A stretch of DNA of 13,034 nt from IMCC26077 sp964490435 (lineage in GTDB: Bacteria; Actinomycetota; Actinomycetes; Nanopelagicales; Nanopelagicaceae): assembly GCA_964490435.1 (NCBI GenBank), contig CAZBCF010000037.1:1-13034 (forward strand), read 5' to 3'. Below the pieces are notes generated by a model that was not told where the DNA came from, ran no database searches, and was given only the letters and a program-made list of their open reading frames with translations. Position 1 is the stretch's first letter; each line of letters begins with the position of its first letter. The position numbers and the translations under genes are program-made. Positions 1-5,784 of the stretch are shown in pieces.

Positions 1-50
1 GCATCTGACTTCGGATCAGAGGGTTGGGGGTTCGAGTCCCTTCGGGCGCA
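1..50 (+). tRNA. tRNA-Arg (anticodon TCG), 3' part only
   Basis: The 3' portion of a tRNA is present and its 5' part lies outside the window. The anticodon stem pairs TCTGA with TCAGA around the loop CTTCGGA, giving anticodon TCG (Arg, codon CGA). The T arm is GGGGG-TTCGAGT-CCCTT, with two G-U pairs. The acceptor 3' strand CGGGCGC ends at 49 and the discriminator A is base 50. No CCA is encoded, so the tail would be added after processing, as is common in actinobacteria. The next gene starts at base 52, one base after the mature end. Confidence 0.93.
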
Positions 51-51
51 C

Positions 52-1020
52 GTGAATAGTTCATTTGACATTGCACGCAGCAACCTCACTTCAGTATCAG
101 TTCTGGTTTTTGCACTTGGTTTTTTGTCGGCGCGATTCAAGAGTGATATTCGCATTCCTGATGCTGTATATCAAGTAATCTCGGTTTACCTTCTTTTTGG
201 TATTGGACTCAAAGGAGGGGTGTCGTTAAGTAACTCAACTCCAAGCGCTATTTTTCTACCAGCAATAGTTACGCTACTTCTTGCCTGCATTGTGCCATTT
301 CTCGCTTTCGTCGCCCTTACCCGCGTACGGAAACTTTCGGAAGTAGATCGAGGCGCGATTGCTGCCCATTATGGGTCGACTTCATTGGTGACATTTACTG
401 CAGCTTTGGTGTTGTTGGAGAATTCAAATAGGACATATGAGGGCTTTGCCACGACATTATTAGCAATCATGGAGATACCAGGCATTGTTATTGGGATCTT
501 CTTGGCGACTCGACATATCAATCGAAAAGTTGCTTGGTCAACATCTCTGAAAGAAATACTCTTTGGCAAGACTGTAATCCTTCTCATTGGCGGATTGGTT
601 GTCGGTGCTATTTCGGGCTCGGCGGGCTATAACAAAGTCACACCATTCTTCGTGGAACTTTTGCCTGGAGTTCTGGCGCTCTTTCTGATGCACCTCGGCT
701 ATCTGGCTGGCTCGCAAATCAAGGCGCTTAAAGAAGTAGGAATCGGATTATTCATCTTCGCGGTGGTATTCCCACTTGTTGCAGGGACACTTGGCGTACT
801 TGGTGGCGCGCTTGCCGGTCTCTCTGTTGGTGGCGCGATGGTCTTAGGTGTGCTCTGTGCTAGCGCTTCATACATCGCCGCCCCTGCGGCTGTGCAAGTT
901 GCTTTGCCTGAAGCGAATCCATCGCTCTCAATTACTGCAAGTCTTGGTGTCACCTTCCCGTTTAATCTGATTCTTGGGATTCCGTTCTTATATTTCATCG
1001 CATCAAAAATAGTTGGCTAG
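52..1020 (+). CDS. sbtA: SbtA-type sodium-dependent bicarbonate permease
   Basis: An integral membrane protein of 322 aa made of alternating hydrophobic segments, assigned to the SbtA/Sbt_1 family (high-affinity Na+-dependent HCO3- uptake, best known in cyanobacteria). Family landmarks are the IPDAVY stretch (35-40), GIGLKGGVSLSNS (50-62), AAHYGSTSLVTF (104-115), and a C-terminal block with CASASYIAAPAAVQVALPEA (269-288) followed by the SLGVTFPFN segment near 298. The length is slightly shorter than cyanobacterial SbtA (about 370 aa). The start is GTG 52, because no later ATG/GTG precedes the first membrane segment (about 12-28). No ribosome binding site is possible upstream since the tRNA occupies that space. 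No gene for the usual PII-like regulator SbtB is visible next to it. The family call is confident. The actual substrate is inferred from the family. Confidence 0.9.
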   Translation: MNSSFDIARSNLTSVSVLVFALGFLSARFKSDIRIPDAVYQVISVYLLFGIGLKGGVSLSNSTPSAIFLPAIVTLLLACIVPFLAFVALTRVRKLSEVDRGAIAAHYGSTSLVTFTAALVLLENSNRTYEGFATTLLAIMEIPGIVIGIFLATRHINRKVAWSTSLKEILFGKTVILLIGGLVVGAISGSAGYNKVTPFFVELLPGVLALFLMHLGYLAGSQIKALKEVGIGLFIFAVVFPLVAGTLGVLGGALAGLSVGGAMVLGVLCASASYIAAPAAVQVALPEANPSLSITASLGVTFPFNLILGIPFLYFIASKIVG

Positions 1021-1025
1021 CAAAA

Positions 1026-1580
1026 ATGCCCCTCACACCAGGTGATCGCGAATCTTACTTTCCTGCAATCGAGAAAAAGTATGGTGAGAAAATCTCCTAC
1101 TGGATAACGCAGTTGAAGAAATTGAGAGATGCAAAGTATCCAGAGCAAGTCGCATATTTGCGCGAGAATTATGGTTTCTCTCAAGCCCATGCCAATGCTC
1201 TTGTTATGTATGTTCGCGGCTCTAAGAGTTCGCGAAAATTCGAAAAGCCAAAGGACTTTTTTGATTCACTCGACCCTAAGGCAGCCAAAACTGCCAGGAA
1301 GATTTTTAAAGCAATTCAGAGTAAGTACCCGAAACTCGAATTAGTGATTGCTTGGAATCAACCGATGTTGAAATTAGACAAGGACTACATATTCGGATTG
1401 TCCGTCGCGAAGCGTCACATACTTCTTGCGCCTTGGAGTACGACTGTCTTGCGGAAGTTCGAGCCTAAACTGAGCGATTATCAAGTAAATAAGAAGACTT
1501 TTGCCGTGCCCATTGATTGGAGTGTCGACGGTCCTCTTCTACAGGCTATGGCAAGGGCGCGATTGAGCGAACTGAAGTGA
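1026..1580 (+). CDS. DUF4287 / DUF1801 domain protein
   Basis: A soluble 184-aa protein with two small domains. The N-terminal DUF4287-like part (about 8-65) starts with the typical YFPAIEKKYG and contains a helical segment with YGFSQAHANALVMY. The C-terminal part (about 80-182) resembles DUF1801 (YdhG-like, frataxin-like fold), seen in KIFKAIQSKYPKLELVIAWNQPMLK. The same two domains occur together in other bacterial hypothetical proteins. The biochemical function is unknown, and iron-chaperone or DNA-related suggestions for DUF1801 are not supported by anything seen here. The ATG lies 5 nt after the sbtA stop codon and has no good ribosome binding site, so it is probably translated from the sbtA transcript. 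Confidence 0.82.
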   Translation: MPLTPGDRESYFPAIEKKYGEKISYWITQLKKLRDAKYPEQVAYLRENYGFSQAHANALVMYVRGSKSSRKFEKPKDFFDSLDPKAAKTARKIFKAIQSKYPKLELVIAWNQPMLKLDKDYIFGLSVAKRHILLAPWSTTVLRKFEPKLSDYQVNKKTFAVPIDWSVDGPLLQAMARARLSELK

Positions 1581-1609
1581 CCGAAGTGGCCTATACCGTT
1601 GAAAAGGTC

Positions 1610-1623
1610 TATAGTTAGGTAAG
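1610..1623 (+). promoter_or_regulatory. Probable leaderless promoter of guaB1
   Basis: A TATAGT -10 hexamer lies at 1610-1615. Seven bases separate it from GTG 1623, so transcription should begin at or next to the start codon. No Shine-Dalgarno sequence precedes the GTG and no clear -35 box is visible. This also supports GTG 1623 as the true start. Confidence 0.6.
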
Positions 1624-3068
1624 TGCGTTTTCTCACTAATCCTCAAGTAGACCAATCTTTCGATCTCACTTATGACGATGTATTCATGGTGCCAAGTCGT
1701 TCCGGCGTCTCTAGTCGGATGGAAGTGGATCTGACGCCCAACGATGGCACGGGCACATCACTTCCACTAGTTGTCGCAAATATGACCGCTATTTCGGGTC
1801 GGCGCATGTCTGAGACAATCGCACGTCGAGGTGGACTTGCGGTGATTCCACAAGATATTCCATTATCAATCGTCAAAGATGTTATCGAGTATGTGAAATC
1901 ACGCCATCTATTTTTTGATACTGCTATCACCCTTGATAAGACTTCGACGACTGCGCAGGCGCTATCACTCATTCATAAACGTGCCCATGGAGCAGTTGTG
2001 ATTGTCGAAGATGGTAAACCAGTCGGAATTGTCACCGAAGAGGATTGCGAAGGCGTTGATCGCTTTACCCAACTCCACCAGGTGATGAGCAAAGATCTTG
2101 TGACGCTCGCTGATGATGTACAACCTCGTGCAGCGTTCGATTTCTTAACGGAAAACCGCCGCCGACTTGCACCTGTAGTTGCTGGTGATGGTCAACTCGT
2201 TGGTATCTTGACTCGAGTAGGTGCACTTCGAGCGACTCTCTATGCACCTGCGGTCGATGCGAATGGCAAGCTTCGCATCGCTACCGCGGTGGGCATCAAC
2301 AATGATGTTGCCGATCGCGCAGCGCAACTCATCGAGATGGGTTCGGATTGTCTGGTTGTCGATACCGCACATGGACATCAAGAGAAGATGATTGACGCCC
2401 TTCGTGCAATTCGCGCAATCAATCCAAAGGTTCCCGTGGTTGCTGGCAATGTAGTGACGGCTGAGGGCGTTCGGGATTTGATTGAAGCGGGTGCTGACAT
2501 CATCAAGGTGGGTGTTGGTCCAGGAGCGATGTGCACGACTCGAATGCAGACTGGGGTCGGCAGGCCTCAATTTTCAGCAGTTTTAGAGTGTGCTGCTGAG
2601 GCGAAAAAGTTTGGCAAACATATTTGGGCCGACGGTGGTGTTCGACATCCACGTGATGTTGCCCTAGCCCTCGCAGCCGGCGCATCCCAAGTGATGATTG
2701 GTTCGTGGTTCGCTGGCACATATGAGTCGCCCGGTGATTTACAACGAGATAGCAGCGGCAGGTTGTTTAAGGAATCTTTCGGGATGGCCTCGGCTCGAGC
2801 GGTGCGGGCACGCACCTCACAAGAAGATGCATTTGATCGTGCACGTAAGTCGCTTTTTGAGGAAGGTATTTCAACCTCGCGGATGTATCTCGATCCAGAG
2901 CGTCCCGGAGTTGAAGACCTTGTAGACAACATCATCTCTGGTCTTCGCTCTTCGTGTACGTATGCGGGCGCTAAGAACCTTGCTGAGTTCGCAGATAAGG
3001 CGGTCGTAGGGATTCAGTCAGCCGCTGGATATGCAGAGGGACGACCCCTGCATTCGTCCTGGAAGTAA
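1623..3068 (+). CDS. guaB1: GuaB1 family IMPDH-related protein (probable GMP reductase)
   Basis: A 481-aa TIM-barrel enzyme of the IMPDH/GMP reductase superfamily. The N-terminal barrel part begins with LTYDDVFMVPSRS (15-27). A pair of CBS domains is inserted at about 98-207 (GAVVIVEDGKPVGIVTEED; LAPVVAGDGQLVGILTR). The barrel resumes with VVDTAHGH (245-252). The catalytic cysteine loop GVGPGAMCTTRM places the nucleophile at Cys304, followed by the GuaB1-typical GVGRPQFSAVLECA (311-324), then ADGGVRHPRD and GSWFAGTYESPG. In mycobacteria the GuaB1 paralogue is a GMP reductase (GMP to IMP, NADPH) tuned through its CBS domains by purine nucleotides, not an IMP dehydrogenase. That role is inferred here by family. 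Canonical guaB would lie elsewhere. Its stop codon is 9 bases from the convergent SDR stop. Confidence 0.92.
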   Translation: MRFLTNPQVDQSFDLTYDDVFMVPSRSGVSSRMEVDLTPNDGTGTSLPLVVANMTAISGRRMSETIARRGGLAVIPQDIPLSIVKDVIEYVKSRHLFFDTAITLDKTSTTAQALSLIHKRAHGAVVIVEDGKPVGIVTEEDCEGVDRFTQLHQVMSKDLVTLADDVQPRAAFDFLTENRRRLAPVVAGDGQLVGILTRVGALRATLYAPAVDANGKLRIATAVGINNDVADRAAQLIEMGSDCLVVDTAHGHQEKMIDALRAIRAINPKVPVVAGNVVTAEGVRDLIEAGADIIKVGVGPGAMCTTRMQTGVGRPQFSAVLECAAEAKKFGKHIWADGGVRHPRDVALALAAGASQVMIGSWFAGTYESPGDLQRDSSGRLFKESFGMASARAVRARTSQEDAFDRARKSLFEEGISTSRMYLDPERPGVEDLVDNIISGLRSSCTYAGAKNLAEFADKAVVGIQSAAGYAEGRPLHSSWK

Positions 3069-3077
3069 TTTACAGAC

Positions 3078-3872
3078 TTACCAGATCGACCATCCGCCAT
3101 CGACCAGGATGTCGGTTCCGGTAATCCATTTACCAGCATCAGATGCAAGTAGCGCACACGCACCCTTGATGTCTTCAGCTAAGCCCGTTCGGTGGAATGC
3201 GTTCATAGTTCTAAATTTCTCAACTTGTTCTTTGTTAGTTAACTCATTTGGAATTTGTCCAGGGCAGATGCAATTGACGCGTACTCCGTGAGGTGAGTAT
3301 TCAGCAGCGAGGGCTTTCGTGAGAACGAGGACGCCAGCTTTCGCTGCCATGTAAGGAGCACCTGAGCGCTTGAAGTTCTCGTTGTAAATACGGGGGTCAC
3401 TTGCAAGACGTGATGCAATCGAACCGATGGTGATTATCGAACCACTTTTCTGCGGAATCATCACGCGTCCAGCTGCTTGGGCACAGATAAAGGTGGAAGT
3501 AAGGTTTTTCTCAAGAGTCCAGCGAAATTCATCAACGTTTCCATCTGGTGCATGAGCAGTGGTATTGCTACCTCCCGCGTTTGCGACGAAAACATCAAGA
3601 CGTCCCTCTTTACTTACGACCTGCTCTACGAGTAAATCCACGCTTTTTTCGTCTGTCACATCGCACGCGAGCGCCGTTACTTTGAGATTTCGGGCTCGCA
3701 AGCGAGCAGCAGTCTCCTCACATAGCTCTGCTCGACGCGAGGCGATATATACGTGCGCACCGAGCTCGGCCATCGCTTCGGTGAAGGCGCTTCCAAGATG
3801 TGTACCGCCCCCGGTGACAATCGCGACATGTCCGGTCATATTAAGTAGGTCAGTCATCGATCGATTGCTCAT
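3078..3872 (-). CDS. Short-chain dehydrogenase/reductase (classical SDR)
   Basis: A 264-aa NAD(P)-dependent SDR with a Rossmann fold. The cofactor loop is TGGGTHLG (20-27), the adenine-ring motif region is CDVTD (70-74), and NAGG is at 98-101. The catalytic residues are Ser151 in GSIAS and Tyr174-x3-Lys178 in YMAAK. C-terminal HGVRVNCICPGQI and TDILVDGGWS are typical. Two oddities stand out. The usual third glycine of TGxxxGxG is His25. Ser151 and Tyr174 are 23 residues apart, about ten more than in most classical SDRs, because of an insertion containing DPRIYNENFKRSGAP. A similar insertion is found in some SDRs of sugar metabolism, but the substrate cannot be stated. The ATG at 3872 is preceded on the minus strand by AGGGAG at good spacing. 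Confidence 0.88.
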   Translation of the reverse strand: MSNRSMTDLLNMTGHVAIVTGGGTHLGSAFTEAMAELGAHVYIASRRAELCEETAARLRARNLKVTALACDVTDEKSVDLLVEQVVSKEGRLDVFVANAGGSNTTAHAPDGNVDEFRWTLEKNLTSTFICAQAAGRVMIPQKSGSIITIGSIASRLASDPRIYNENFKRSGAPYMAAKAGVLVLTKALAAEYSPHGVRVNCICPGQIPNELTNKEQVEKFRTMNAFHRTGLAEDIKGACALLASDAGKWITGTDILVDGGWSIW

Positions 3873-3971
3873 GAAAACTCCCTAGGCTCATTTCTTTTGC
3901 CAATCAATCCTATTTCACAGAGAGTTCACAAGGTAGCCCCGCAAGATAGTGGTTGTCCTTCCGGAGACGGT

Positions 3972-4004
3972 ATTGAGGCGGTGGAGTCACTCCACCGCCT
4001 CAAT
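3972..4004 (-). terminator. Perfect 16-bp inverted repeat after the carbonic anhydrase
   Basis: The arms ATTGAGGCGGTGGAGT and ACTCCACCGCCTCAAT are exact reverse complements separated by a single C. As RNA this gives a long GC-rich stem with a very small loop. It starts 5 nt after the stop codon of the carbonic anhydrase, read on the minus strand. No T-run follows on either side, so it would be a U-less (I-shaped) terminator of the kind proposed for actinobacteria. A protein-binding palindrome upstream of the SDR gene is the alternative. Confidence 0.6.
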
Positions 4005-4009
4005 GAATT

Positions 4010-4504
4010 TCAGAGCAAATTCAATTTTCCGGTCGATACATCGTAAAACCCACCAGCAACCTCAAGGCCTTTTGGCAAGAATGGGTTTGTACGTATGCGA
4101 GTGAGGTCTATTTCTAAGGCAGCACGCTGATCGGTGACTGTTCGAATTTCCATGCTACGAGTATCGACTCCTGACGCTTCAAATATCGCCTGATGAATCT
4201 CTGGCTCGTTGCCAGTAGCCATTTTGCAATCAGTGTGTGGCATCACCAGCACTCGAGTCACACCAAGCAGATGTGTCGCCAACACCAGCGTGCGCAACAC
4301 ATCATCGGTCACTCGAGCACCAGCATTTCGTAGGATCTTCGCATCACCAGGTTTCATGCCAACGATTGCTAACGGTGCAATCCGGGAATCCATACACGTG
4401 ACAATCGCAAGGCCCCGAGCAGCTTTTCCGCTGAGATCCTCTCTGACAAAGCCCGCTACAAACTCACGATTGGCTGCCTCAAGATCAGAGAAATCAGATG
4501 CCAT
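4010..4504 (-). CDS. Beta-class carbonic anhydrase
   Basis: A 164-aa cytosolic zinc enzyme for reversible CO2 hydration to bicarbonate. Zinc ligands of the beta class are visible: Cys37 in CMDSR, with the Asp39-Arg41 dyad, then His90 and Cys93 in HTDC. The segments ILRNAGARVTDDVLRTL (57-73) and the C-terminal GGFYDVSTGKLN are typical of the short mycobacterial type represented by Rv1284, which has almost the same length. The ATG lies six bases after a -10 box and no ribosome binding site is seen, so the message is probably leaderless. It starts divergently from cfa across 100 bp and is followed by a strong hairpin. Possible partners are the SbtA-like permease 3 kb away and the bicarbonate-using Cfa next door (inference). 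Confidence 0.93.
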   Translation of the reverse strand: MASDFSDLEAANREFVAGFVREDLSGKAARGLAIVTCMDSRIAPLAIVGMKPGDAKILRNAGARVTDDVLRTLVLATHLLGVTRVLVMPHTDCKMATGNEPEIHQAIFEASGVDTRSMEIRTVTDQRAALEIDLTRIRTNPFLPKGLEVAGGFYDVSTGKLNLL

Positions 4505-4510
4505 GCGGAA

Positions 4511-4540
4511 AGCCTAGTCAAGTGCCTTATCGGGCGCCAA
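4511..4540 (-). promoter_or_regulatory. Probable leaderless promoter of the carbonic anhydrase
   Basis: On the minus strand TTGGCG (plus 4535-4540) and TAGGCT (plus 4511-4516) form a -35/-10 pair with an 18-base spacer. Six bases then separate the -10 box from the ATG at 4504, so the transcript should start at the start codon. Confidence 0.5.
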
Positions 4541-4547
4541 ATCGCTC

Positions 4548-4576
4548 TTTTCATTCTTGTTTGAGAGGCGTAATCT
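4548..4576 (+). promoter_or_regulatory. Possible promoter of cfa
   Basis: TTTTCA (4548-4553) and TAATCT (4571-4576) have a 17-base spacer and precede cfa with a short leader. Both boxes match the consensus only partly, so this is a weak call. Confidence 0.3.
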
Positions 4577-4604
4577 TTTGATGTTCTGAATCACCGGAGA
4601 ATGT

Positions 4605-5717
4605 ATGAGCCAGACCAAGAAGATAATCCTTGAGATATTAGAAAAAGCCGAAATTCCACTTAATTCTGAAGTGCCGTGGAGTATCCACGTTAAGGATGAA
4701 CGGCTGTGGCAAAGAGTGATGAGCCAAAAGCAACTTGGTTTAGGCGAGGCATACATGGATGGTTGGTGGGAATGTGCTGCTATCGACCAAATGCTAACCA
4801 GGTTGCTTGCTGTTGATTTGCGCGATGTGCTCAAACCAAACGTAGCCTTAGCCCTCGCGTTTCTTCGCTCTGCATTAGTCAATCGACAACGTTTTGGGCA
4901 GGCTGCGCAGAACGCGAAGTTTCACTACAACATCGGCAATGATTTATATCAGAGAATGTTAGATAGCGAGATGGTGTATAGCTGCGCATACTGGGATGGG
5001 GCGACAACCTTAGATCAAGCACAAATCAACAAGCTCGATTTGATCTGTCGAAAGTTACAACTCAAACCAGGAATGACAGTTCTGGATATCGGATGTGGCT
5101 GGGGCGGGTTCTTACGGCATGCAGTTCGTAATTATGGTGTCAAAGGAGTTGGGATCTCACCAGCCAATGAGCAAGTGAGGTTAGCAAGAGAGCTTTCATA
5201 TGGATTAGATATTGAATTTCACCAAAAAGATTATCGTGAAATAACCGGAACGTTCGACCGGGTAGTTTCCGTGGGGATGATGGAGCACGTCGGGCCAAAG
5301 AATCTGCAGACCTTCTTTAATAAGTGCGACGACTTGCTTAGTAAGGATGGGATTATGCTCCACCACACTATTGGTTCGACTTACTCAAAGAATGTCACCG
5401 ATCCATTCTTTGATAAATACATATTTCCAGGCGGCGTGCTCCCCTCACTTGCTCAGATCTCGCGGGCTGTCGAGAAGAAGTTGATTGTCGAAGATGTTCA
5501 TAACTTTGGGCCGCATTACGATCGCACCTTGCTTGCCTGGTGGGGGAATATCTCCCGCCGTTGGTCTGAGGTGCCGCAGTATGGGGAGAGATTTCGACGG
5601 ATGTGGGAGTACTACCTCTTGGCCAGCGCCGCCGGCTTTCGCGCTCGCCGCCTCCAGCTCTTCCAGGTCGTTTTGCGCAAAGAGGGCCATTTGGGCGAGT
5701 ACCACTCGGTCAGATAG
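4605..5717 (+). CDS. cfa: Cyclopropane-fatty-acyl-phospholipid synthase
   Basis: A 370-aa SAM-dependent enzyme that adds a methylene bridge to cis double bonds of membrane phospholipid acyl chains. The N-terminal lipid-binding region (about 1-95) has the LGLGEAYMDGWWE motif (44-56). The methyltransferase domain begins at FHYNIGNDLY (106-115), with SAM motif I VLDIGCGWGG (159-168) and MMEHVG (225-230). The residues that hold bicarbonate in E. coli Cfa are all matched: Cys127, Glu227, His254, Ile256 and Tyr305, with the same spacing as Cys139, Glu239, His266, Ile268 and Tyr317. The C-terminal FRARRLQLFQVVL is typical. The start ATG 4605 has GGAGA four bases upstream. An ATG at 4601 is out of frame. 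Actinobacterial relatives may act as mycolic-acid or methylation enzymes, but plain Cfa activity is most likely. Confidence 0.93.
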   Translation: MSQTKKIILEILEKAEIPLNSEVPWSIHVKDERLWQRVMSQKQLGLGEAYMDGWWECAAIDQMLTRLLAVDLRDVLKPNVALALAFLRSALVNRQRFGQAAQNAKFHYNIGNDLYQRMLDSEMVYSCAYWDGATTLDQAQINKLDLICRKLQLKPGMTVLDIGCGWGGFLRHAVRNYGVKGVGISPANEQVRLARELSYGLDIEFHQKDYREITGTFDRVVSVGMMEHVGPKNLQTFFNKCDDLLSKDGIMLHHTIGSTYSKNVTDPFFDKYIFPGGVLPSLAQISRAVEKKLIVEDVHNFGPHYDRTLLAWWGNISRRWSEVPQYGERFRRMWEYYLLASAAGFRARRLQLFQVVLRKEGHLGEYHSVR

Positions 5718-5771
5718 TAGGGATTTCCTTAGAAACCATCAGGCGAACTTTCGTTTTATCCGCTGTCGTGG

Positions 5772-5784
5772 CGATAATTGACCA
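5772..5784 (+). promoter_or_regulatory. Leaderless promoter deciding the start of the secreted protein
   Basis: A GATAAT -10 box at 5772-5777 lies six bases before ATG 5784, the normal distance to a transcription start. An in-frame TTG at 5778 would fall upstream of the transcript, so ATG 5784 is chosen. The -35 region is poor. Confidence 0.55.

Noticed and set aside
1..60. tRNA 3' end as the attachment site of an integrated element
   Set aside because: No integrase gene and no second copy of the tRNA 3' end are seen in the window. The following genes look like ordinary chromosome.
5778..5783. TTG 5778 as start of the secreted protein
   Set aside because: It lies directly after the -10 box and so upstream of the expected transcript start. 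ATG 5784 gives a normal signal peptide.
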